From contig NC_079149.1 in NCBI RefSeq assembly GCF_945859685.1, forward strand, positions 64,064,991 through 64,128,990: a stretch of DNA of 64,000 bases, given 5' to 3'. The notes under the pieces were generated by a model. It did not search any database, had not been told where the DNA came from, and worked only from the letters and a program-made list of their open reading frames with translations. The DNA comes from Eupeodes corollae (taxonomy: Eukaryota > Arthropoda > Insecta > Diptera > Syrphidae). A program made the translations under genes and the position numbers. Positions 1 through 12,700 of this stretch are shown one piece after another; positions within the stretch are counted from its first letter, which is position 1, and each line of letters begins with the position of its first letter.

Positions 1-56
1 TTCCTACAATGTGTGGAACGAATTGAACAAAACTCTGGTAGGGTTTCGAACTTACT

Positions 57-1000
57 CAGGGCCGTCTTTAACCTTTTGGGGCCCTGTTTTTTAAAAATGA
101 TAAAACTCTTGAATGTTGTCAGTTTTTTTCATTTTCGTGTCGACTAATTTTCAAGTAGTCTTTTAAATTCAGGCATTCAGCATGTAATTCATCTCCGTTC
201 ACATCTTCGGTGCAAAATTTAGCAAAAGATTTGCAGTTCTCTTTTAAGTCTTCTGAATTCAGATTTTTCAATCGAAAAAAAAAGTCAAAACCTTGGCCAA
301 TCTTCGTATACGAACCTAGCCGCTGTTTCAAATGAACGCTTAGTGTGTCAAAATTGTCTCTGAGCCCAATTAAAAATTCACCTATTTCGCTCAGCAAATT
401 TATTGCAACATCCAGAATAATATTTTGTTTTTGAAGTAAAGTACTTGTTTTATTAATTCTATGCAATACAGAGTTCCAAAATTCTGTAAGTATGGTAAAT
501 TCAAGCTTGGACAATTTTTTGCAAAGACTTAATGCTTCCTCTCTGGCCTCTCGTGCCTATCCTAAATCGTTCGCGATAGTTTTAAAACTTTTGTTGGACC
601 TAAATGAGCAGTCAACACACTCCATCGATGAGAAGATACCGAAAAAAAGTTAGTTTGGTTGCTTCTAAGACACACCCAGCGGCATGCACTTCTACCAAGT
701 TTAATGAGTGCCCTGCACATGGTACAAAAGTGGCAAATTTACATTTTTCTTTTATTCTTGCCTGTGAATCTTTAACACATATTTTGATTTAATAGTATAT
801 TTTTATGCACTTCAAAAACACAAATGATACACGCAAACTTTACATAGAACTATGATCAAAACGGAACATTCTAACATTGTATCGAAATATTTTTTTTTCT
901 TGAAAATAGACCAATAGATGTTAAGTGATGTTTCAGCAATTTGGGGGCCCCTGGTGATTGCGGGACCCGGGGCCTGGGCCCAGTGGTAAAGAGGGGTCTG
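57..1000 (-). mobile_element. Short degenerate hAT element (ZMYM1-like transposase relic) with TIRs and TSD
   Basis: The two ends form degenerate terminal inverted repeats. The left begins CAGGGCCGTCTTTAACC and the inverted right end begins CAGACCCCTCTTTACCA, both followed by GGGCCC-rich sequence. The flanks are an 8-bp target duplication with one mismatch (aacttact at 49-56, atcttact at 1001-1008), which is the hAT signature. On the minus strand, 740-119 reads as part of a ZMYM1/DUF4371-type hAT transposase: CAGHSLNLVEVHAAG, then HRWSVLTAHLG, a stop and frameshift near 560, then EFWNSVLHRINKTSTLLQKQ. The RNase H catalytic N-terminal half and the C-terminal dimerisation domain are absent, so this is an internally deleted, inactive copy. 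Confidence 0.75.
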
Positions 1001-1040
1001 ATCTTACTTTAAAGTCTGTGATCAGGCCTGCTTCCAATAA

Positions 1041-2790
1041 CATTTCTTTTTCTTTATTTCTTATTTATTTATTTATTCTTCTTAAAAGTTACACATTCTA
1101 TTAATCAATAATTATGATACATAACATACAAATTAAATACATAATTTACTTATAGCATTATAACAAATATTAATATCAAAATCAATTGCAAAACCATATT
1201 CGAATCCATACATCCTTTTGGCTATCAAGTCTTTGTAAAATATCGTTTTCAAGTTTATAATTATAATATTATGGACTGGGATTTCTAGAAAATGTCACAA
1301 CACTATATTTTTTATTGTTAAAATATATCCCATTGATGTTACACTATTAAATTATATTATTTAAATAAATTTGAACTTTTTTTGCATCGTTGAGTGAATT
1401 TATGGAACTGAATATTTTCAAATCGTCAGCAAATAGAAGACATTTATAAAAAGTAAGATGTAATGGCAAGTCTTTAATAAGAATGATAAATAGAAGTGGT
1501 CCGAGGTGACTACCTTGAGGAACACCCGAAAAATGTATAATTTCCTTAGACAAGGCATTATCAATGTGTACCACCTGTTTTCTACCTACTAAATAGCTCT
1601 TTATCCACTTTAGGAAAGCGGTCGAAAGCCTTTGAAAAATAGTGTCGACTTGAGATCGCATTTACATCTGTGATAGACAAAAATTTGAAAATATTGATAA
1701 ATTTGTAGTAGTGGATCTACTTTTTGAGGAACCATGTTGGTAAACCAAAATGTAATTGTGAATAAGATTATATAATTTATTTTTTACCACAGCTTCAAAA
1801 ACCTTAGGAATTAACTGCAGTTTTGCAATTGGTCTGTAATTTTCAATCGAACTTTTGGTACCTGATTTATGAAGGGGAGTTATTGTAGGGTATTTAAAAG
1901 AATTGGTGGAATATTGCCTGAAATAGAAAAACGTTTTCAAGAGATAAAAGTACTTGTAAGACATTGTCTACAGATAACTGCAAATTACCAAGATCAACCA
2001 CAGATCTTAATATATTGTGTTGGCATAGTCTAATTTGAAATTAATAAAATTAGATTGAAAAAACGACGCGAAGTTATAGCAAATTATATTAACATCATCG
2101 AACAACACATTACTATAAGTCATGCTAGATGGAATCCCAGTTGAGTTTTTTTTTGTGTTAATAAATGACCAAAAACTCTTAGGGTTATTCTTAATATTCG
2201 ATTCAAGAGACGAGATGTACTGCTTGTAAACAATTTTTTTCAAAAACTCATATTCTCTTCTAATTTGTTTGAACTGTTAATTTAAATGAATTGAAGGTTT
2301 TTTAATTTTATTAAGTTTATTCATGGAATTTTCCAGTCTTGATATACTACTTTTGTTGAACCAAATAGGTTTATTTGAACTTTAAAATACATGTTTTTTA
2401 AGAACGTAAGAAGAAACCGCAGAATCTAAAATGTTCCGAAACACAGTAAAAGCTTGTTAAGCATCTTTACCGCTTAAGATATGTTGCCAATCTATAGGCT
2501 GTTTTAATATTTTAAGTTTTTATGGAATCATAATCTTTTTAAAATCATACATTTGTGAATTATTTGTCGAATTAGAATTTCGAATTTCAAATGCATTGTG
2601 ATTAATGCTATTTTCTAACATTTTATAAGATGGTTCATTACATTGAGTTTTAAGGAAATTATCAATAAAAATTAAATCCATAATACGACCAATAAAATTA
2701 GAAATATTGTTGAATTGATACATATTTAAGGCTGACAAACTGGTCCTGGTCAGCAATAGAGAAATCATGCGATAATACTTTTAGACTTAT
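1041..2790 (-). mobile_element. 5'-truncated non-LTR retrotransposon (CR1/Jockey group), broken
   Basis: Read on the minus strand, the order is that of a non-LTR ORF2. The end of the endonuclease lies at 2768-2520 (ISNFIGRIMDLIF, ENSINHNAFEIRN). A linker follows at 2243-2007 (NPKSFWSFINTKK). RT follows at 1964-1347, with SSIENYRPIAKLQLIPKVFE, then SGVPQGSHLGPLLF and the catalytic-type LFADDLKIF. Frames change at about 1665 and 2000. The element ends at its 3' side in a (TAAA)n-like tail (1041-1080 on the plus strand as TTTA repeats), typical of CR1-like elements. The fragment at 54000-57775 shares NSI.HNA, KSFW.FIN and the RS.TTNL block, so both belong to one family. Confidence 0.75.
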
Positions 2791-3541
2791 GTAGCTTGTG
2801 TAGTGTGGTTATTTTTAATCATTATATACATTATATAATATACAAGGACCAACAGACCTCTTAAATTCATCAAAAATCTGTTAACTTTTTTTCTTCTTAA
2901 TACAATATTCCTCTTTAATTTGGACATGAACTTGAAGAAATGGCTTACAATTCATTCACATTTGATTCAATGTTTCCGGAGAAATAGCTATACATTGCTT
3001 GGCTTTTCGAGGGATTCTAAGATATTTTGATTATGGACTTAAGATAAATACACTTTTCGAGCATTGTTATTAATGAGTGTATTAAGTTTTTGAATAACAC
3101 AGACTTCTTATAACATATATAAAATCATAAAAAAAACTTACTTTTACTATGTATGGAATTTAATTTCTTAAATCAACAATTTTCAATAGAAACACAAGAT
3201 ATTGATTTTTGAGCATTTCTATGGCTTTTTTACGTCTTCATAATGAACTCATTGATTTTCACTTTCATGTCAGTGTTAGTTTTTATTCGAATAGCCAGGT
3301 AGATAGGCATACAAGTTATAAAATAAAATCATGGTGTAAAGACGAAAATCCAAGTATCAAGCTGAATCAATTCTATTTCACTATTGGCATTATAAACGTC
3401 AATATCCTACTGAGCAAAAATAATATTATTATTCTGATTGAACAATAATTGTATTTTTTTAGAAAAAGAATTAATAGCCAAAAATCAATAATTTTTCTAG
3501 TTTTCTTTGCACTTGGACGGAAAATGAAAACCTTAAGCTTA
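2791..3541. other. AT-rich upstream region of inaD, no gene recognised
   Basis: No recognisable coding sequence or transposon is visible. The only open frame (3209-3448) has no family resemblance and looks like chance. The stretch precedes the inaD start codon and may hold part of its regulatory region. Confidence 0.5.
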
Positions 3542-3552
3542 AAGTCCAATTA
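3542..3552 (-). promoter_or_regulatory. Candidate P3/RCSI-like photoreceptor element upstream of inaD
   Basis: Reading the minus strand gives TAATTGGACTT. This matches the first eight positions of the P3 homeodomain consensus TAATYNRATTA but not the last three. P3/RCSI sites near the promoter are known to drive photoreceptor-specific phototransduction genes in Drosophila. The position, about 150 bp before the inaD start codon, is suitable. The sequence is short and the region is AT-rich, so a chance match is quite possible. Confidence 0.3.
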
Positions 3553-3703
3553 GTTTCGAAACAGTTGCTGGCGCGTACATACGTTTGTGAAGTGAGTTGT
3601 TTGTTGTGAAACTTTGTAAAAAAACGAAAAAAAACTTCCTACCTGTTAAAAAATAATAATGGTTTTATAAATTAGTAAAAAAAAGAAAAATTAAAAAGTA
3701 AAT

Positions 3704-6700
3704 ATGGTTCAACAACCTTTTGATAGTAATGGTAAGATTAAGTCATTAAAGAATTATGTGTGTTAATTTTGTAGTTATATAAATTATTATATGTGGTTTA
3801 ATTTAAAAGGGATAAGGGCCAATTCAGTTTTTAATAGAATTGTAAAACATGCATAAAATAATGACTTCCGAATTTCTTATAAATAAATTCATGTAAAGAA
3901 TAATTACAGATTTATAAAAACTAAATTTGAAATTTTTGCTACGTTCTACGAATATAATTTGGAAATTTAATAATTTAATTATTTTAGTTTTAGTGACATT
4001 TGCAATCAGCAATATGATATACATACATAGTTAAGTGGACTTTAAGTCAATTGAAATTTGTTAAATATTTAACGACGTTTCGGGGATTATTTTGTCTAGA
4101 AAATTAAAATTTAAAACAATATTCTAAAAAACTGACTTTTACTGAATATAAACTAAAAAAAATACAAAGAAAAATCGTAACAGTTCCACTTTACATTTTT
4201 ATTATAGAGAATGTATCGAATTTTAAAATACAAAATCTTCGTCGTACTTTTAAAAACATATTTTTGAAGTTTCGTTGATTTTTGATGTACTGTTGCATTT
4301 AAGTAAAATCCCAGATTGAAAATAATAACACAAAATAAAAAAAATGATGCTGGAATGCGACCCACACTGCTATCTTCCCATTCTTGTCCCTCTGTTAATT
4401 GGATATTTCAAAAAGCTATAGAAAATGTTAATAACAGAATTTTGTGTAAGATCACAGAAATATAATATCAATTTTTTTTATGTTCTCTAGATGCTTGAAT
4501 AAAAAGTAAATGTTTACACATTTTTGGCAGCATTTTGTTAAGCTTTCTTTTTTTCAAACAAGTGTCACTTTGATTTTTTTTTTAAATTTATCTGATCGCA
4601 AAAATGAAATTCTTCAATGTATACAAATATATATTAAAATCAATAGAGTTATTGAAAGATATTTGAGGTCAACCAATTTGTTAACTTTTTTTTAAATATT
4701 CTAATAAAAACACCCACTAAATTTTTTGCAAGTTTTTTTTTTTTTAAATCGATATCTCTACTGATTTTTGACATATGAAAAAATAAGGTTATCTAAATAA
4801 AATCTACCAAAGAGTGGAGTAAGGTTTTTAAAGCAATTATTAAATAGCTGTTTAAAAATAAGTTCTTTTCCTTCTACACAGAAAAAAGCAAAACTTGTTC
4901 CTTTATTAAAACCCAACAAACGTGCTTGCGAGCCCACTCTCTATAGACCAATAAGTTTATTAAGTTCACTCAGAAAATGCTATGAATTATTGATTAAATC
5001 TAAAATGTTAATCCATATAAATCAAAATAACCTACTACTTGCAGAACAGTTTGGCTTTAGTACACAGTACTGTTCAACAAATTAACAGAACAACCCAATT
5101 ATGTTAAAACTAACTTAAGCGCTGGAAAAAGTAACGGTTTGGTAATATTAGATATTAAAAGGGCATTTTACTCCATCTGGCATAAAGGACTCATGCATAA
5201 ATTAAAACTTTTAAATTTTCCCCTATATATAACAAAAATTGTAAAGTCCTTCCTCTTTGAGAGGCAGTTTCAAGTTTCTGTGAAAAATGATTTCAGATTT
5301 ATTTCATATAAATGCAAGCGTACCACAAGGGTCTGTTCTTATGCCAATTTTATACATATTTTATATACATCCGATGTTCCGAATTTAAGATACTGTGAAA
5401 AGGTTATTTTTGCCGATGATACTTGAATTTACGTATCAGATCCACTTATTGAAACCAAGCTGCAATACGATCTAAATGTAATTAATTCATATCTCAATAG
5501 TTGGAAAATAAAAATAAATGGTGATAAGACTCAGGCTATCTTTTTCACAAGGAAAAGAAAGTCTTGCCTTTTACCCAATAACAGCATCCATATCGATGGT
5601 AAAATAATTGAATTGGGTAATTCCGCTAAGTACCTTGGGATATTCATTGACTCTAAACTTACCTTTGGATTCCATGTACGTCAAATTGTAAATAAAATCA
5701 ACGTTACAATAAAAACGCATTATCCTTTCATAAATCGAATATCCAAAATAAAATACTTTCTTAATTTCTAAACGGTGATTTTTTAAGAGCTCGAGAACTT
5801 TAAAAAAAAACGCATAAAATTTGCAAAATATCATTTATTTGAAACGTTAGATTGGTCCATGACATTTACTTTTTGAAGATAATTTCATTTAAATGTTGAC
5901 CGCGGCTGCGTCTTAGGTGGTCCATTCGGAAAGTCCAATTTTGGGTAACTTTTTCGAGCATTACGGCCGGAATAGCCAAATTCCAAAGCTGGAATAGTTG
6001 CTGGCTTATTTGTGTAGACTTTAGACTTGACGTAGCCCCACAAAAAATAGTCTAAAGGCGTCAAATCGCATGATCTTGGTGGCCAACTTACCGGTCCATT
6101 CCTTGAGATGAATTGTTCTCCGAAGTTTTCCTTCAAAATGGCCATAGAATCGCGAGCTGTGTGGCATGTAGCGCCATCTTGTTGAAACCACATGTCAACC
6201 AAGTTCAGTTCTTCCATTTTTGGCAACAAAAAGTTTGTTAGCATTGAACGTTAGCGATCGCCATTCACCGTAACGTTGCATCCAACAGCATCTTTGAAAA
6301 ATACGGTCCAATGATTCCACCAGCGTACAAACCACACCAAACAGTGCATTTTTCGGGATGCATGGGCAGTTCTTAAACGGCTTCTGGTTGCTGTTCACTC
6401 CAAATGCGGCAATTTTGCTTATTGACGTAGCCATTCAACCAGAAATGAGCCTCATCGCTGAACAAAATTTGTCGATAAAAAAGCGGATTTTCTGCAAACT
6501 TTTCTAGGGCCCATTCACTGAAAATTCGACGTTGTGGCAGATCGTTCGGCTTCAGTTCTTGCACGAGCTGTATTTTATACGGTTTTACACCAAGATCTTT
6601 GCGTAAAATCTTCCATGTGGTCGAATAACACAAACCCAATTGCTGCGAACGGCGACGAATCGACATTTCACGGTCTTCAGCAACACTCTCAGAAACAGAC

Positions 6701-9700
6701 GCAATATTCTCTTCTGTACGCACTGTACGCATTCGTGTGGTTGGTTTAATGTCCAATAAAGTAAACTGAGTGCGAAACTTGGTCACAATCGCATTCATTG
6801 TTTGCTCACTTGGTCGATTATGTAGACCATAAATCGGACGTAAAGCGCGAAACACATTTCGAACCGAACACTGATTTTGGTAATAAAATTCAATGATTTG
6901 CAAGCGTTGCTCGTTAGTAAGTCTATTAATGATGAAATGTCAAAGCATACTGAGCATCTTTCTCTTTGACACCATGTCTGAAATCCAGCGTGATCTGTCA
7001 AATACTAATGCATGAAAATTCTAACCTCAAAAAAATCACCCTTTAATTCCGCTTTTGGTTAATTTCGTAAAATAAAAAAAAATAACACTATTTAAAAAAT
7101 CAAGTGATTAATAATAGAAGCGTTTATTAAATTAATAGCTTACAGTTATTTACATATCGTTCTATAATTATATAATACATTTGTTTTAGTTACTTTAATT
7201 ATTTATTTATTTATTAGTCCATCTTTTGATATTATAATACACAATTGTTCAATTATTAATTTTGTTCTTTACGTATTTATTTATTTATTTATTTGTTCAT
7301 TAATATATACACTTTGAATTTATGTGTTTAATATCTTGTTATTATTTATTTATTAATTAATTTATTTATTTATTTATTCATTTATTTATTTCTATCAAAA
7401 TAAAAAGACTGATTTAACTATTAACAAAGCTATTATTGTACTGCGATATTTGTATACAATTTTTAGTATTTATTTCTATTTATTTATTTTGTTAAACAAA
7501 TTGTAAAATAAAAGTATTTCTGCTCTCGTTTCCATCTTAATTTAATCATATTTACTATGTAATCATTGATGAAGGTTTTTACTATTAGCTTTTCCTTCAA
7601 ACATATTTTTGACATCAGTAAGGTGTCGAAACCATATATATGTAAATTGTGCAATTGCCATTTTGTAAGAAAAGATAAATTAACGCAAATAATAAAATAA
7701 TAATAATAAAGAAACAAAATAATAATAAAATTAGGTATGTATACATGAAATGACAATTTTCGATTTTACGACTCTTATTGCTATTTTGCCGATAAATTCC
7801 ACGCATATACATATAATTCGCCTTTTTTTAGAGTTAAGGGTACGAAAGTATTGCCCTTCGTTTACAGTTCTATCAAATATTAAATTAAAAACAACATAAC
7901 ATAAATAAAAAAAAACATTACATTTTCCTTGAACGTTTATAAAAAGAGTTAAGTTAAATCATTTATGATATATCTGTAGGTATGCAAACAAAAGTGGTTT
8001 AACATAAATTTATTCTTAGCAGAGTGATATTGAAGCAAGTTTACATAAATAATGACATATATTTGCTATTAGATTATTATCGCCTTAAATCTAAGTGGCA
8101 AAGTTCTTGGAACTTAATTACAGACAAAATAGTAATACAAAACTTGCCAAATAAACCGAATAAGTTTTAGCTAGGAATGGAAAATATTCTGGATATTTAA
8201 GAATTGCTTCTATATTACACTGCTAAAAATAAACTGATATTTTTAACCTTCGTAAATTCAGAACGATTTCATTTACCAAATTAAATATTAACAATACCAA
8301 ATACATTCATACAAAGGTAAGGGATACTATGCCCTATAAATGGAAAACTGAAATTTTTTAAAGCTTACCTGTGTACTAAATTTCCAGATTCTGCGATACG
8401 CCGGAAAGTGCTTCATAATACTTGTTGGTTAGTTCAAGTTCTTGAGATTTTTTAAGTGGATGTCATTGACTAGTTAAGTATTGTATATGACAAACGTAAG
8501 GTTACTGACTTAATTCGTGAGTGTAATTACCATGAATTTAAAAGGGCTACAGCCCGAGGTTCAAGGCTGTTTGAAGCGGCGCAAGTCAGCATTGTTTAGG
8601 TCAGTTTTCATTCATTTTAAGGCATGTTCAAGAAACTGCAGGACAGGACACGTTGAACGATTTCTTTGCTTTCTGGCAAATACAGAAGACATGTTACAAG
8701 CAATTATGGAAATTTTGAAATTGCAAGGCTAATCTTATGAAATTTTGAATTATAGCAACATGTACATAAGTATGCAATAGTAAATTACAAAATACGTATG
8801 TACATATATACATATGTATATTTCTTTACGGTAACAACAGAGCAATCAAGGCTTTTTAATTAATTTTTTAATAGTTCCGACATAGAAATTTTGCACTTAC
8901 CCTTTGGTCAACCCGTGACGAGGCTTGTGCTCAAACAGAGATCGAAATAAATATCGGCTCTCAATGACATTAAAAATTATGCTCGCCATTGTCCGATTTA
9001 AAGTTCCTCGAGACAACTACTCGTATATTGCCTCAATTTTGGGGTTCTATACTCAAGCAATTTAATGTTGTATCAATACAAATTCAAGGTGTTGATATAG
9101 ACCTTGAAACTGTGTCCAGGCTCTATGAGGTATTTATATCGTTTGTAAGTAAAAAACGAAAATGCTTTGATGTGTTATTAATTACAAAATGGAGCAAAAA
9201 GAAATAGCGTCATGAAGGCCACTTTTTATGGTCGTGAAAATTTCAAAATTAATACATTCATATAGCTAAAGAAAAACATCATATATGAAGCAAAAACCAA
9301 TGATTTGATTTTTGTATCTAAGCTTGATCGCTTAAGTAAGGAAACAATTAAAAAATGCACTGGAAATATAAGTAAATATAAGTTTAAGGCAGCTTAATAG
9401 TCGTATAAGAGAAAAAGTATTTAAGGAAATATTTCCATAAGTTGACAAATTGTAGAGCAGAAAGATTTCCATATTGAAACAAATGAAAACCTTTTTAAGG
9501 CCTCGCATACAATGATTCAATAGATATAGAAGCTGACAGAAACAAAAATGAACTTTGTTTTGCCTTTAATTATTAAGCTAAAAAACTCTGTTCTGATTTT
9601 TGCTTCAAAAAATATGGTCGCCGTGCTAATAGTAAGATACGCAATGGTTGGGGGAAGTATGTATATGTTTTTCTAATAAGAGACTATTTTATATTAAAAA

Positions 9701-12700
9701 AATACAAGCATATTGTAACTGTAAGTGCAATCAATGGATGCTTATTTAATTGTAAGGACTTTGACAATGAAATTGAATATCGGCTAAACAACCAAATTCT
9801 ATACTAATGGACATGGATCTATTGTTGAGCATTAATAGATTTGATAGCTTTGTGTGTCAACAAAATAAAAAAATATTTATTTCAAAGTTTGAAGTTCCAT
9901 TAAAAGTGACATTTGAATGTTTAAATAAGGAATCAATAGTGAAGTAACGATGTAAGGTACGATAGTGTTATATTAAGATAGTAAGACGAAACCTATGATA
10001 GAAACAATTTTTTTTGAATAAGCACATTAAGAATGTTTTCACATTGCTTGTGGCAGTTAATTCAATTTTTGTATAAAATTCCAATGTAAAAAAGATGAAT
10101 CACTTACGAGTATGTATGAGAAAAAATGGCAAAATGGAAAAGGATTATTTAATTAAAAGGTCAATTATTAGTTTTTCAAACAACATTTGTTTATTTTTAA
10201 TTCTTCGTTTGATAAAGATGTTTTTATCTAGTTATTTAGTTATTTATCTACAATTAAAAATAAACAGTTGAATCCAAAAATCTTAGAATGTCAAAAACTT
10301 ATTTTTAAATCTATAAAAATGGTGTCGATTTTAAGGTAATGTGTTTAAAAATATGTGTAATGTTTAGATTAACAGTCTAACAGCAACTAACAGATTATTA
10401 AATTTCTAACAAAATATTCCTTATCTGTAACGAAAAAAAACTAAAGAATGAAAAGTCAGGACAACGAAAATTGGTTTATTGTATAATGAAAATTTGTGAT
10501 TCGATTTAAGTGACGAATGGCTTTCAAATTAATTGCTCTCTTCAAGCCAAAAAAAGCGATAGGTACTTATTTATAAACTATTCTTTAACTTTGACAGTTC
10601 AACACTTTCAACTGGGTTCCGAGCTGATTTGTGGATTGTTACTAATCATAACTATTTGACACTTCAACAAAGAGCTAAGGAACGATGTGATAACGTCATA
10701 TTGGCTACGTTTAATCGGGTATTGCTTTCAATGCCTTGTTGAACAAGTTGGATAGCTGTATTGAGATATCTGTCAAAAATAAAAACAAAGCAGAGAAACA
10801 TTTAAGCTTCGAAGTCAAAATTATTGTAAGATGAAACATTTAATGCATAATTCAAGTGATTCGTAGGACGATGATAAATTGATATTGTCTTGTTATGATA
10901 ATGTTGAAGCGCTTTTTCATGTTTTTTTATTTATTTTCTATACCTTCTCATCAAAAATTGACCCGTGTTTTTCAACAACTTTGGCAATTGTTCTTCGTCG
11001 GGTTTTTGGGTCTCGGAGATGGTCGTTTCTCTTTCTGCACTCCTCCAAGAAGAGCAGAATGGATTTATGTTCCAACCTTACAAAAAGAGAATAGAGTGGT
11101 TCTTCTTTGGGGGTTTGAACCTGTATTTTGTTCTCCCTCTCGAACAGAATGAGGTTCTTCAACTTCAGAATGCTGTATACTAGACTGGAGGTAAGACCTA
11201 GCAAATTGGTCATCTACAAAACAAGAACAAAATAAGTCGAATTTGAATTTAAAAAAAAATGTTAAGATCATAATTACCTTCTTAAATTCAGAGCCAAAAA
11301 GCTTCTTCGTCGTCTATTGTGTACAGAACATCCTCAAATACAACTTCAACCTTTTTGTTTACCGACAAATACAAAAGGCTGAAATCAATTTTCAAGTTTC
11401 TTGAAATTCAACCATGTGGTGAATCAGCTGTTTTTTCAGATACCTACATACCACAGAAATTCTGGGATACCTTTCGATTCCTTTTTTGACATCTCAGCTG
11501 TTTTTAATCAGCTGTTATTTTACACGTAAAACACTAGAAAAAAGGTATCCGAAAAACCTATCTTTCTGAGATTGAACGCAGCCTTTGATACAAATTGTAA
11601 CAATTCTGATATTAAGAAACAACAATAGTTAAAGATTGTTAACAATAGCTAGAAAAAGAACAAATATTAGCCATTAGTGCAAATGTCAGAAAGTTAAAAT
11701 CTAAAAATTGTCTACAAAATACCATTATCTTAAAAAAAATAACTATACCACTCTAAATAATAACTATTCCTTTTTTAATCTTGATTTCAGCGCAAACTCA
11801 CGTAGTAGTTTTAGACAAAACAGGCAAAAGATCTTTTGGAATATGTATCGTAAGAGGAGAGGTATGTTCATCTTGACTAGCACCCTGTATACTATATTTA
11901 AAAAAAAAATAATACTTAGGTAAAAGACTCGCCGAACTCCAAAACTTCTGGCATATTCATAAAAGGAATTGTTCCTCAAAGTCCAGCACATATATGTGGA
12001 AAATTAAAGGTTAATATTAGAGTCTTCTGCTTTATTTGTTTGTCTGAAATGAAACTTAATTTGTTCCTTAAATCATTCAAGGTTGGTGATAGAATACTGA
12101 CCCTCAACCAACAGGACGTCCGAAATGCAACTGAGCAAAATGTCATTGATCTCATTAAAGATGCTGGTATGAAAATTAATCTAGAAGTCCAAACATTTGG
12201 CCATGTGAGTAGTTCTCTTTTTCTTTAATTTACAAAATTAAAATTAAACATAGCTGCTGATGGTTTCTTTCAGAAACAAAATGAAGTTTCTGAAGTTCAG
12301 CTCAAACCAGTCAAACAAAAATCTATTGAAAATGGAACTGTCGAAAGAAAAGATACTATCAAAAAAGGTTCGAATTTTTTGAGTCTGAAAAGAACTAGAA
12401 TTTATTAATATTCTTTATATTGAACAGATAACAAGCAGCCGTCAAATAAGCCTCTTATGCCAAAGGATCTTATAAAAACATCAACAACAACATCTTCTGC
12501 AGTAGTAGATGATGGTGATGATGAGGAGGATACTAGAGATATGACAGGACGTACGTTCTCGGAAGCTGGATACGAGGTAAAACGTAACAGATTATAATTA
12601 AAAAGAAACTTTAATATTATTCCACATACTGTGGTTTTATTTTATTATGTCTTCTCCAAAAGATTGACCGAGCTTCTGCCGGCAACTGTAAGCTAAATAA

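Noticed and set aside
604..792. 62-codon plus-strand frame
   Set aside because: It is antisense to the hAT transposase relic at 119-740.
10895..11183. Overlapping plus-strand open frames
   Set aside because: They are shadows of the Myb/SANT-like minus-strand fragment and show no motif of their own.
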